Assembly: GCF_014836635.1 (NCBI RefSeq)
Contig: NZ_JACSQL010000014.1
Coordinates: forward strand, 1 to 64,000
From: Paenibacillus gallinarum
GTDB taxonomy: Bacteria; Bacillota; Bacilli; Paenibacillales; Paenibacillaceae
DNA length: 64,000 nt
Direction: 5' to 3'
Shown here one piece after another: positions 35,745 to 44,379 of this stretch (positions within the stretch are counted from its first letter, which is position 1; every line of letters starts with the position of its first letter). Made by a program: the position numbers and the translations under genes. The notes beneath the pieces were generated by a model. That model worked only from the letters and a program-made list of their open reading frames with translations. It searched no databases and was not told the origin of the DNA.

Positions 35745-36041
35745 ATGATTATTATTCATGCAGAAATGAAAGTGAACCATGCTGTAGAGTCTGAATTTCT
35801 TGAAGCAGTAAAAGAATTAGTAGAGGCATCACGCGCTGAAGAAGGCAATGTTTCATACAAACTTTTTAAAGATACAGAGCAAGAGAACACGTATCTAATG
35901 ATCGAGGAATGGAAAGATCAGGAAGCGGTAGCTTCTCATAATACGAGTGCTCATTTCCAGGCGTTTGTAGCTAAAGCTCCAAAATATCTGATAGCTCCAC
36001 TAAATGTTCAAGCTTATGCAGGTCAGCTTATTAATAAATAA
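35745..36041 (+). CDS. Antibiotic biosynthesis monooxygenase-fold protein
   Basis: This 98-residue ferredoxin-like dimeric alpha/beta-barrel protein resembles YgiN/YdhR. Features are HAEMKVNH, RAEEGNVSYKLFKD and YLMIEEWKDQEAVASHNTS, with histidines at the usual positions. YgiN oxidises quinols to quinones, a partner activity to the nitroreductase 11 bases upstream. The ATG at 35745 follows GAGGAGG. Confidence 0.88.
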   Translation: MIIIHAEMKVNHAVESEFLEAVKELVEASRAEEGNVSYKLFKDTEQENTYLMIEEWKDQEAVASHNTSAHFQAFVAKAPKYLIAPLNVQAYAGQLINK

Positions 36042-36097
36042 TATATTGGCTTAAGAAGATATAAAGAAAAGGTCAATTCATTATAAGATTCGCTTTG

Positions 36098-36140
36098 ACG
36101 GCGGGGAGACTAGCTAATCTAGTTTCTTCGCCGTTTTTTT
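36098..36140 (+). terminator. Terminator after the quinone-stress operon
   Basis: A 16-pair stem with G-U pairs, ACGGCGGGGAGACTAG with CTAGTTTCTTCGCCGT, ends in seven T residues. Confidence 0.95.
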
Positions 36141-36212
36141 ACTGAGCAAATTTATTGCCTAATAGGATTGACAGATGAGAATGAAATGATACAATGAATC
36201 TTGTGTCCAATT

Positions 36213-36231
36213 GATAATGAATATCATTATC
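36213..36231. promoter_or_regulatory. Fur box
   Basis: GATAATGAATATCATTATC matches the 19-bp Fur consensus at 17 positions. It lies 107 bases before the siderophore ABC operon, predicting induction under iron limitation. Confidence 0.88.
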
Positions 36232-36338
36232 TGAGACAATTAATACCAGAGTTTCCTACATAATGATTGATCCGTTTTTTTCAGATGTAAGTAGTAACCC
36301 TATCCTCCTGAATAAACGGAGAAGAGGAAGGAACGGTT

Positions 36339-37289
36339 ATGAAGAAGCGATACTTATTTATTCTACTTTTCATCTTATCCCTTCTTTCCGTTTTTATCGG
36401 AGTAAAGGATATCCAGCCTTGGGATTTGCTGAACTTAGATGAGATCCAGAAGCAGATTTTACTGGAAAGCCGATTACCAAGGCTTGCAAGTTTACTCATT
36501 GCTGGGATTAGCATGAGTATATGTGGACTTATTATGCAACAGATTACACGCAACAAATTTGTCTCTCCAACCACAGCGGGAACAGAAGATTCAGCTAAAC
36601 TTGGCATTTTGGTGTCTATGTTGCTGTTCGCTACTGCACCTCCGTTAGTGAAGATGCTTATTGCTTTTGTATTTGCACTGGCAGGGACATTTATATTTAC
36701 GAAGATTCTAGAGAGAGTTAAATTCAGAGATACAATTTTTATTCCGCTTGTGGGAATCATGTTTGGTAATATTGTCGGTTCAATCACTACATTTTTTGCA
36801 TACAAACACGATCTGATCCAAAATATTTCCTCTTGGCTGCAAGGAGATTTCTCCATGATTATCTCTGGCCAATATGAGCTCATCTATATCAGTATACCAC
36901 TTGTCATTATCGCTTACTTTTATGCGAACAAGTTTACGGTAGCGGGTATGGGAGAGGAATTCGCTGTCAATCTCGGACTTAACTATAAGTGGATTGTCAA
37001 TATCGGTCTTATCATCGTTGCGATGGTTACCTCTGTCGTTATTTTGACGGCAGGTATGATCCCTTTTCTTGGTCTGATCATTCCTAACATCGTGAGTATG
37101 TATATGGGTGATAACCTTAAGAAAAGTCTCTCTCACACTGCTTTAGTGGGTGCAATTTTCGTATTGATCTGCGACATCCTGGGTCGGATCATTATATACC
37201 CATATGAGATACCGATCGGTTTAACGGTTGGCGTGCTCGGCAGTATCATCTTTATTTTCTTGCTGATGAGGAGAAAGGCCTATGAATAA
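36339..37289 (+). CDS. yclN: Siderophore ABC permease 1 (YclN-like)
   Basis: This FecCD-family inner-membrane permease has 316 residues and about nine to ten helices, with LESRLPRLASLLIAGISMS at the start of the core and GMIPFLGLIIPNIV near the end. Length, order and partners match Bacillus yclNOPQ, which imports petrobactin. GGAAGGAACGG precedes the ATG. Its end overlaps yclO by eight bases. The Fur box upstream fits iron control. Confidence 0.9.
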   Translation: MKKRYLFILLFILSLLSVFIGVKDIQPWDLLNLDEIQKQILLESRLPRLASLLIAGISMSICGLIMQQITRNKFVSPTTAGTEDSAKLGILVSMLLFATAPPLVKMLIAFVFALAGTFIFTKILERVKFRDTIFIPLVGIMFGNIVGSITTFFAYKHDLIQNISSWLQGDFSMIISGQYELIYISIPLVIIAYFYANKFTVAGMGEEFAVNLGLNYKWIVNIGLIIVAMVTSVVILTAGMIPFLGLIIPNIVSMYMGDNLKKSLSHTALVGAIFVLICDILGRIIIYPYEIPIGLTVGVLGSIIFIFLLMRRKAYE

Positions 37290-38229
37290 CAAGACTAAGA
37301 TTACACTTCTCGCTGCTCTTGCCGTTGCTCTTATTGGAATCTTTGTCTTTGTCGATCTAGGCAGTAGCTGGCGTTATGTTCTTCCTAGAAGAGCAATGAA
37401 GATTCTCGCTATTGTGATAACGGGAAGCGCCATCGCTTTCTCATCCATGATATTCCAGACCGTCACGAATAATCGGATTTTAACACCAAGTGTGCTGGGG
37501 CTTGATTCACTTTATATGCTCATCCAAACCTTTATTATTTTTATGTACGGATCAGCACAAGTATCTTCCCTCAGCAAGAATATGAATTTTATTATTTCGG
37601 TAGGTCTGATGGTGATGTTTGCAGGGGTCTTGTATAAACTTCTGTTCAAACGTGAAGGAAGAAATTTATTTTTCTTGCTTCTCATCGGTTTAGTGATGGG
37701 AACGTTATTCCAGAGTATGTCGACCTTTATGCAGGTTATTATGGATCCAAATGAGTTTTTAATTGTGCAGGATCGCATGTTCGCTAGCTTTAATAACGTG
37801 AATACAGATCTTGTCATTGTATCGATTATTGCCTTTGCCGCAATCGGGGTTTATTTTACAAAATTCAGTAAGTATATGGATGTCATGTCGCTAGGTCGGG
37901 AACATGCTGTTAATCTTGGAGTTCCTTATAATCTGGTTGTGCGCCGGATGCTGATCATTGTCGTGATTCTAGTATCCATTTCTACAGCACTTGTAGGACC
38001 TATTACTTTCCTAGGACTTCTTGTCGTCAATGTAACTTATCAGATGTTTAAGACTTATCAGCACAAAGTAATGATTCCAGCAGCGATGCTAATCAGTATT
38101 AGTGCGCTTGTAGGCGGTCAGATGATTGTTGAGCGAGTCTTCACTTTTTCAACAACACTGAGTGTCATCATTAATTTTATCGGCGGTGTTTACTTTATTT
38201 ATCTGCTACTTAAGGAGAATAAATCGTGA
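37282..38229 (+). CDS. yclO: Siderophore ABC permease 2 (YclO-like)
   Basis: This second FecCD-type permease (315 residues) pairs with YclN to form the channel. Readable family parts include YVLPRRAMKILAIVITG, LTPSVLGLDSLY and GPITFLGLLVVNVTY. GAGGAGAAAGG lies upstream, inside the end of yclN. It overlaps the ATPase gene by four bases (GTGA), so all three are translationally coupled. Confidence 0.9.
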   Translation: MNNKTKITLLAALAVALIGIFVFVDLGSSWRYVLPRRAMKILAIVITGSAIAFSSMIFQTVTNNRILTPSVLGLDSLYMLIQTFIIFMYGSAQVSSLSKNMNFIISVGLMVMFAGVLYKLLFKREGRNLFFLLLIGLVMGTLFQSMSTFMQVIMDPNEFLIVQDRMFASFNNVNTDLVIVSIIAFAAIGVYFTKFSKYMDVMSLGREHAVNLGVPYNLVVRRMLIIVVILVSISTALVGPITFLGLLVVNVTYQMFKTYQHKVMIPAAMLISISALVGGQMIVERVFTFSTTLSVIINFIGGVYFIYLLLKENKS

Positions 38230-38984
38230 TAGATGTGAAAGAGGTATCCAAACTATACGGTAACAAGTATGTGGTAGAGAATGTAACTACCAATATCAAA
38301 AAAGGGAAAATCACTTCTTTTATCGGGCCTAACGGTGCGGGAAAGAGTACCTTGTTGTCTATGGTAAGTAGGCTCATAAGCAAAGATCACGGTGAAATCT
38401 TCATTGATGGAATGGATGTAAGCAACTCTAAAAGTGGAGATCTTGCGAAGAAAATAGCAATTCTCAAGCAATCCAACCACATAAATGTAAGACTAACAAT
38501 ACGTGATTTGGTTAGTTTTGGCCGGTTTCCTTATTCTCAAGGCAAGCTAACCAAAGAAGATTGGGCATTTGTTGATGAGGCTATCGAGTACATGGAACTT
38601 CAGGATATGCAGCACAAATTTTTGGATCAGCTGAGTGGAGGCCAGAACCAAAGAGCATTTATCGCCATGGTTATTGCCCAAAATACGGATTATATTTTGC
38701 TGGATGAGCCGCTGAATAATCTGGATATGAAACACTCAGTTCAGATCATGAAAGTACTGCGGAAGCTTGCAGATGAACTGGGGAAGACGGTTGTTATTGT
38801 TATCCATGATATCAATTTTGCATCCTGTTACTCAGATTACATCGTAGCACTAAAGGATGGCCAAATCGTAAAAGAAGGTACGACGGATGAAATTATTGAT
38901 CCTGTGGTGCTGAAAGAAATCTATGAGATGGATATACCTGTCCAGATCATTGATGGGAACAAAATTTGCGTGTACTTCCGGTAA
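38226..38984 (+). CDS. yclP: Siderophore ABC ATPase (YclP-like)
   Basis: This 252-residue ATP-binding subunit has Walker A GPNGAGKST at 34-42, the signature LSGGQNQRAF, Walker B YILLDEPLNNLD, and the switch histidine in VIHDINFA. The start is GTG, overlapping the yclO stop. The length equals the Bacillus protein. Confidence 0.95.
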   Translation: MIDVKEVSKLYGNKYVVENVTTNIKKGKITSFIGPNGAGKSTLLSMVSRLISKDHGEIFIDGMDVSNSKSGDLAKKIAILKQSNHINVRLTIRDLVSFGRFPYSQGKLTKEDWAFVDEAIEYMELQDMQHKFLDQLSGGQNQRAFIAMVIAQNTDYILLDEPLNNLDMKHSVQIMKVLRKLADELGKTVVIVIHDINFASCYSDYIVALKDGQIVKEGTTDEIIDPVVLKEIYEMDIPVQIIDGNKICVYFR

Positions 38985-39085
38985 AGTAATTCGGGCTTAA
39001 GAAGAAAGAAAGGGGTTCCTAACTCTTTAGAGTTAAAAGAGATATTTTGTTCATTATTAACCAAATAATAGTCGAGGTGATTCTA

Positions 39086-40096
39086 ATGAAAAAATTCAAG
39101 TTATCTTCTATTTTTACACTAGTTATGGTTATGATGCTTACGGTAGTACTGGCAGCTTGCGGCAGTGACTCCAAAGAAGCAGAAGGCGGAGCTGAGACGA
39201 ACGCAGCGGCTGGCAGTAATGGAACAGCAGAACAAGCACAACAATCGGAAGTAACGATTGCCCATAAACTGGGTGAAACCACACTTGAGACCAATCCTGA
39301 GAAAATAGTTGTTTTCGATATGGGGATTCTCGATTCTCTCGACAAATTGGGTATTGAAGTTACAGGGGTTCCACAAGCGAATCTTCCTTCTTACCTAGAA
39401 AAATATAAAGATTCCAAATATGAGAATGTAGGAAGCTTGAAAGAACCGGATTTCGAAAAAATTGCAGAAATCAGCCCTGACCTGATCATTATCTCTGGTC
39501 GTCAATCTGATTCTTACGAAGAACTTAGCAAAATCGGAAAAACCATTTATCTTGGAGTAGATACAACTCGCTACATGGATTCTTATAAAGAAAACATGCA
39601 AGTTCTTGGACAAATTTTCAACAAAACAGATGAAATAAATACAGAGATTGCGAAAGTTGAAGATGAAATTAAAGCACTAAATGAAAAAGTAACAGCAAGC
39701 GGTAAAAATGCTCTGATCATCCTTGCTAATGAAGGTAAAATCAGTGCGTACGGTACAGGTTCCCGTTTTGGAATTATCCATGATGTGTTTGGTTTCACAC
39801 CAGTAGATGAAGCGATTGAAGTTTCAACACATGGTCAAAGCGTCTCGTTTGAGTACATTGTAGAGAAAGATCCAGACTACCTGTTTGTTGTAGACCGCGG
39901 TGTGGTTGTTTCATCGGATGAGAAAGCAGCTTCTTCTGCTAAAGATTTGGTTGAAAACAGCTTGGTGAAAAACACGAAAGCATATAAAGAAGGTAACATT
40001 GTTTATCTAGATGCGAACTACTGGTACTTGTCCGGTGGAGGTCTTACTTCTGTATCTGGAATGGTAAGTGAAGTAAGTGCTGCATTTGAAGAATAA
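39086..40096 (+). CDS. yclQ: Siderophore-binding lipoprotein (YclQ-like)
   Basis: This 336-residue substrate-binding lipoprotein has a signal peptide ending in the lipobox VLAAC with Cys25, then an Ala/Gly-rich linker. The Fe/B12 periplasmic-binding fold follows (PEKIVVFDMGILDSLDKLG, EPDFEKIAEISPDLIIISGR). The Bacillus counterpart binds petrobactin. The ATG at 39086 has GAGGTG upstream. A frame extension has no ribosome binding site. It lies 101 bases after yclP and ends the operon. Confidence 0.92.
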   Translation: MKKFKLSSIFTLVMVMMLTVVLAACGSDSKEAEGGAETNAAAGSNGTAEQAQQSEVTIAHKLGETTLETNPEKIVVFDMGILDSLDKLGIEVTGVPQANLPSYLEKYKDSKYENVGSLKEPDFEKIAEISPDLIIISGRQSDSYEELSKIGKTIYLGVDTTRYMDSYKENMQVLGQIFNKTDEINTEIAKVEDEIKALNEKVTASGKNALIILANEGKISAYGTGSRFGIIHDVFGFTPVDEAIEVSTHGQSVSFEYIVEKDPDYLFVVDRGVVVSSDEKAASSAKDLVENSLVKNTKAYKEGNIVYLDANYWYLSGGGLTSVSGMVSEVSAAFEE

Positions 40097-40122
40097 TTAA
40101 AAAACTAATAGTTGATGATGGA

Positions 40123-40177
40123 TGCGCATAGGGTACAGGTAAAGGAAGGTTTACCTTCTACCCTATGCGTATTTTTG
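40123..40177 (+). terminator. Terminator after yclQ
   Basis: A long hairpin with GCGCATAGGGTA at its left and TACCCTATGCGT at its right, plus an inner GGTAAA/TTTACC, ends in TATTTTTG. Confidence 0.9.
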
Positions 40178-40253
40178 TGTTCTTTATTCTTCATGCTACA
40201 ATACTAATATTGTCATCTTAACTTTATTTCTATAATTGGAAGGAGGTCTCACA

Positions 40254-41162
40254 GTGAAAATGAATAGGCTTGGTTCATCTGATTTAATGGTAAGTGAAAT
40301 TGGACTCGGATGCATGTCACTAGGAATAGATGAGAAGGTAGCGATTCCGCTTATACATGAAGCGATTGCTCATGGCGTTAATTTCCTAGATACGGCTGAT
40401 ATTTACGATGATGGACGTAATGAAGAACTGGTGGGGAAGGCTCTCAAAGGGCGCAGACAAGATGTAATCATCGCTACGAAAGTAGGAAACAGGCGTTTGA
40501 CCGGTCAAGAGGGACTCCGCTGGGACCCAAGTAAACAGCATATTAAGAACGCTGTCAAAGATAGTTTACGCAGACTTCAAACCGACTACATTGATCTTTA
40601 TCAGCTGCATGGCGGTACTATGGAAGATCAAATAGAAGAAACGATTGAGGCCTTTGAGGAATTAAAGCAGGCCGGACTCATCCGTTATTATGGGATTTCT
40701 TCAATACGTCCAAATGTGATTCGGGAGTATACCCAGCATTCTTCGATCGTTAGTGTAATGAATCAGTATAGTTTGCTGGATCGTCGCGGAGAGGAAGAGG
40801 TGTTTCCTTCTCTTCATGAACATGGTATAAGTGTCATAGCGAGAGGGCCGGTGGCTGGCGGAGCACTGGCAGATGGCAGAGATGATAAAGCTCTAAAAGG
40901 GTATCTTGAATATACACCCGAGCAAATCAAGGAGATTCGCGAGAAATTAGCAGCATTTGTTACAGAAGAACGGAGTATGTCCCAACTAGCTATTCGGTAT
41001 GCGCTCTCACACCCTGCTGTTGCTACTGTCATTCCTGGTGCCAGCTCGAGGGAACAATTGCTTAGTAATATCGGGGCTTCAATGACCGAGCCACTAACGG
41101 ATAAAGAAAAAGATAAGCTCAGAAGATTGACCAGAGCCAATCAATATACACAGCATTTATAA
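40254..41162 (+). CDS. Aldo/keto reductase
   Basis: This 302-residue NADPH-dependent oxidoreductase with a TIM-barrel fold has the catalytic Asp and Tyr in FLDTADIYDDGRNEELVG, the Lys in IIATKVG, and the His in DLYQLHGG. The cofactor-binding part near the C-terminus is IPGASSREQLLSNI. I chose the GTG at 40254, seven bases after AAGGAGG. An in-frame ATG two codons later is also possible. The substrate is unknown. Confidence 0.9.
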   Translation: MKMNRLGSSDLMVSEIGLGCMSLGIDEKVAIPLIHEAIAHGVNFLDTADIYDDGRNEELVGKALKGRRQDVIIATKVGNRRLTGQEGLRWDPSKQHIKNAVKDSLRRLQTDYIDLYQLHGGTMEDQIEETIEAFEELKQAGLIRYYGISSIRPNVIREYTQHSSIVSVMNQYSLLDRRGEEEVFPSLHEHGISVIARGPVAGGALADGRDDKALKGYLEYTPEQIKEIREKLAAFVTEERSMSQLAIRYALSHPAVATVIPGASSREQLLSNIGASMTEPLTDKEKDKLRRLTRANQYTQHL

Positions 41163-41198
41163 TATGATCCTATAGGCTAAGAAAAGAGGAAAAAAGAT

Positions 41199-41525
41199 AT
41201 GGAACGAATCGAAAGTGAAGAACAATATCAGGATTTAATCAACGGTGATCGTCTGACGGTTATAAAATTTGATACAAACTGGTGCCCAGACTGTAAAAAT
41301 CTAGACCGTTTTATCGGTGATGTAATAGACAAACATCAAGACAAACAATTTTTTGCTCTAGATGCTGAGAAATTCCTGACGATTGCGGAACAAAATCAAG
41401 TGCGCGGTATTCCAAGCTTGCTTGTGTTCAAAGATGGGGAGAAAATCGCACATTTGCACAGTAAATGGGCGAAAACACCAACCCAAATCTCTGATTACTT
41501 GGAGACTTTGGAATCTAAACAGTAA
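41199..41525 (+). CDS. Thioredoxin-like protein
   Basis: This 108-residue cytoplasmic thioredoxin fold has the redox motif Trp28-Cys29-Pro-Asp-Cys32 instead of the classic WCGPC. The cis-Pro loop is RGIPSLLVF. It lies 36 bases after the aldo/keto reductase and may be cotranscribed. AAGAGGA precedes the ATG. Confidence 0.9.
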   Translation: MERIESEEQYQDLINGDRLTVIKFDTNWCPDCKNLDRFIGDVIDKHQDKQFFALDAEKFLTIAEQNQVRGIPSLLVFKDGEKIAHLHSKWAKTPTQISDYLETLESKQ

Positions 41526-41548
41526 TGCAAGATGATGGAGAATGAAAA

Positions 41549-41600
41549 AGGAGCTTTTCCTAAGCTGATTAGCAGCAAAAGGAGAGGCTCCTATTTTTAT
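41549..41600. terminator. Bidirectional terminator
   Basis: AGGAGC at the left base pairs with GCTCCT at the right, with further CTTTTCC/AAAAGGAG pairing inside, then ATTTTTAT. It lies between the convergent thioredoxin-like and uppP genes. Confidence 0.75.
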
Positions 41601-42394
41601 AAGATGATAAACAAAAGAACAAGGGCAAGGCCAAACCGGTAATAAGCAAAGGTGGAAAGTTTCCACTTTTTCAAAAGGGAAAGGAACGTTTTAATCGCCA
41701 GCATACCGACACAGAAAGAAGTCAGAAGCCCGATTGCAAAATAAGGGATATCCTTTACGGATAGAATGTCTGCACTTTTCCATAAGTCGAGGGCGGTAGC
41801 CCCAAACATAATAGGCACGGAGACAAGAAAAGTGAATTCAGCCGCTGCCGTATGACTGACTCTTGCAAGAAGTCCGCCTGAAATTGTGGAACCGGAACGA
41901 GAGAACCCTGGCCAAAGCGCTAAAATTTGAAACAGTCCAATCATAAATGCTTGCTTGTAGGTGATATCATCTACGGTTTGTGCTATCGGTTTCTTGTGCC
42001 ATTTCTCTGCTGCAATCATAAGCAGTCCGCCGGCAATGAGGCTGTAGACTACAGTGCTTGGACCAAATAAATATTGTTTTATCACATCACGAAACAGTAC
42101 CGCAGTAATAGAAGCAGGCAGCATTGCTAGAAAGATATGAAGCAGGTTCAGGCGAGGCATGACACGATCACCAGGTTTGACGGTGAAAAAACCGACAAAG
42201 GTTCTCCAGTAAAGAACGACGACAGCAAGTACAGCTCCGAGCTGGACAACAACTTCGAACGTTTTGACATTTTCCTGATCCGTAGAGAGTCCGAGCAAGT
42301 GAGCGGTGATAATCATATGACCCGTCGAGGAAACAGGAAGAAACTCAGTCAGGCCTTCCACAATTCCCATTATAATTGATGAAAAAATATCCAT
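41597..42394 (-). CDS. uppP: Undecaprenyl-diphosphatase
   Basis: UppP (BacA) removes a phosphate from undecaprenyl diphosphate to recycle the wall lipid carrier, and confers bacitracin tolerance. The 265-residue membrane protein carries EGLTEFLPVSSTGH and PGFSRSGSTISGG, the two active-site motifs. The ATG at 42394 follows GGAAGGGGA on the minus strand. An extension of 11 codons has no ribosome binding site. Confidence 0.96.
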   Translation of the reverse strand: MDIFSSIIMGIVEGLTEFLPVSSTGHMIITAHLLGLSTDQENVKTFEVVVQLGAVLAVVVLYWRTFVGFFTVKPGDRVMPRLNLLHIFLAMLPASITAVLFRDVIKQYLFGPSTVVYSLIAGGLLMIAAEKWHKKPIAQTVDDITYKQAFMIGLFQILALWPGFSRSGSTISGGLLARVSHTAAAEFTFLVSVPIMFGATALDLWKSADILSVKDIPYFAIGLLTSFCVGMLAIKTFLSLLKKWKLSTFAYYRFGLALVLLFIIL

Positions 42395-42561
42395 TGCTTG
42401 TCCCCTTCCCAATCGGTAAATTAACAATCAGAGAAATTCCATACTCATCAATATATAGTACTCATCAGTTTGTCCTGTAAGAACTAATGAAATATGTATT
42501 TACTTGTCGAGAATGAACAATCCAGACATTACAATTTATGATAAAATAAGTAGTATAGATG

Positions 42562-42575
42562 TGTAAGCGCTTATA
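42562..42575 (+). promoter_or_regulatory. cre site before the YesM-like kinase
   Basis: TGTAAGCGCTTATA matches the CcpA consensus at 13 of 14 positions and lies 20 bases before the kinase start, so it probably overlaps or follows the transcription start. Confidence 0.65.
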
Positions 42576-42594
42576 TAGATCTGGGGTGTGTTGA

Positions 42595-44379
42595 TTGCTG
42601 TCAAAGATTGTCCGGCGTACGAATGATATGAAGCTTAAACATAAGCTTGTCATCAGCTATGTGCTTGTCGTCATGATTCCCGTACTCATCATAGGTGTAG
42701 GGGTGACCTACTATTTCAGACAGCAGGCGATGGATCAGGCAATACAGCAGGCAGAAAACAATGTAGAGCGTATCAAAAATCAGACCATGACGCTGCTTCG
42801 AGTGCCTATGGATATTTCTAATCTGCTTTTATTTAATAGCGAGATAAAAGAAATTGCGAACACCAAATTTGCGAATATGCTGGAGCTGACGCAAAGTTAT
42901 CACTCTTTTACCTTGTTTAACGACTATTTACAGCAATATAGAGAATTATATGGGATTCGCTTTTTCTCTTTTAACTCTACCTTGGTTAATAATTATGAAT
43001 TTATACCCGTTGATACTCAGATAGAGAGTGCTTCTTGGTTTAAGAAAGCAATGGAATCGACGAGTATTGGTTGGTTCTATATTCCGAATTCAGAAGACTA
43101 TCCGGCAGATACACTGAGTCTTGTGCGAGGCGTTCAATTTCCTGAATATCAGAGCCGAGGTGTGCTCATGGTACTCATTAACCGCGATGAACTTAATAAT
43201 ATGCTGAGCCAGGAACCTTTTAATACGATGATTGTAGATAGTCAGGGGTATATTGTCGCTGCAAAAGATACGAAACTTGTAGGATCTACTTTTGAGTCCC
43301 TTAATATGGGGGTTGATCTTCGATCTCAAAAAAAAGGGCTTATCGAAGCAAACGTGTATGATGAACCTTCAAATATTATTGTCGATGAAATGACCCCATC
43401 TTCGAGTATGAATGGTTTTCAAATCGTATCTATTTTTTCGAAGGAAAGTATAGTAAGCAACGCAAAGGAAATCAGCCTAATTGGGATGTTGTTTATTATT
43501 CTTGTGCTTTTTGTGGCTATGGCTCTTGTATACGTAATATCGCTGCTTACGACCAATCGTTTACTCCGTCTCAGCAGGCAGCTTAATCGATTGGCACTGG
43601 GAGATTTAAAGGTCGTTTCGCAAGTAGACGGTAATGATGAGATTGGTCAATTATCAAGACAGTTTAATCATATGGTATCAAGTATTAATGGGCTTATGGA
43701 ACAAGTCGTGGAGACAAGTGAGCAGAATAATCGGCTTGCGATCGCACAAAAGGAAATTAAGCTTAAAATGATGGCTAGTCAAATCAATCCTCATTTTTTG
43801 TTTAATGCACTAGAGTCTATTCGAATGAAAGCACATATTAAAGGAGAAGCAGAAATTGCAAACATTGTGCGTTTACTAGGTAAACTCATCCGCAAAAATC
43901 TTGAAATCGGTAGTGGTAAAACAACGATTAAAGCAGAAATGGAAATGGTTCATTCCTATTTACAAATTCAAAAGTTTCGCTATGAAGACCGGCTTGATTT
44001 TGAACTTAGCATTCAAAAAGGAATAGAAAAAGAGCATATACCGCCGCTTATTATTCAGCCGCTTGTAGAAAATGCGATTGTGCACGGTCTGGAGAATCAA
44101 GAAGAAGAGGTTAGAGTAGAGGTTACCATTTATGAAGAGAATGACCTTGTTCATTTTACAGTTCAAGATAATGGAGCCGGAATCCGCCCAGAACGACTGA
44201 AGGAAGTAATCACGTCTATAACAGGCCCTGATGAACAAGAGAATAGTAGAATTGGTCTGCGGAATGTACATCAGCGGCTAACCTTGTCCTATGGGGAAGA
44301 GCATGGTCTAATCATATCCAGTAAGCCCGGAAAAGGTACAAAAATTGACTTTACGGTTCCTAAAGGAGGAAGCAAATAA
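42595..44379 (+). CDS. Sensor histidine kinase, YesM type
   Basis: This is a 594-residue membrane kinase. Helix 1 lies near 17-38, an extracellular Cache-like sensing region follows to about 290, and helix 2 is near 295-317, followed by HAMP (about 315-370). The His-kinase domain contains INPHFLFNALES with phospho-acceptor His400. The ATPase part has ENAIVHGLE and DNGAGI. The start is TTG with GGGGTG six bases upstream. A later ATG at 42628 has no ribosome binding site. The gene overlaps the response regulator gene in TAATG. It should sense a glycan and control the transporter genes downstream. Confidence 0.92.
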   Translation: MLSKIVRRTNDMKLKHKLVISYVLVVMIPVLIIGVGVTYYFRQQAMDQAIQQAENNVERIKNQTMTLLRVPMDISNLLLFNSEIKEIANTKFANMLELTQSYHSFTLFNDYLQQYRELYGIRFFSFNSTLVNNYEFIPVDTQIESASWFKKAMESTSIGWFYIPNSEDYPADTLSLVRGVQFPEYQSRGVLMVLINRDELNNMLSQEPFNTMIVDSQGYIVAAKDTKLVGSTFESLNMGVDLRSQKKGLIEANVYDEPSNIIVDEMTPSSSMNGFQIVSIFSKESIVSNAKEISLIGMLFIILVLFVAMALVYVISLLTTNRLLRLSRQLNRLALGDLKVVSQVDGNDEIGQLSRQFNHMVSSINGLMEQVVETSEQNNRLAIAQKEIKLKMMASQINPHFLFNALESIRMKAHIKGEAEIANIVRLLGKLIRKNLEIGSGKTTIKAEMEMVHSYLQIQKFRYEDRLDFELSIQKGIEKEHIPPLIIQPLVENAIVHGLENQEEEVRVEVTIYEENDLVHFTVQDNGAGIRPERLKEVITSITGPDEQENSRIGLRNVHQRLTLSYGEEHGLIISSKPGKGTKIDFTVPKGGSK

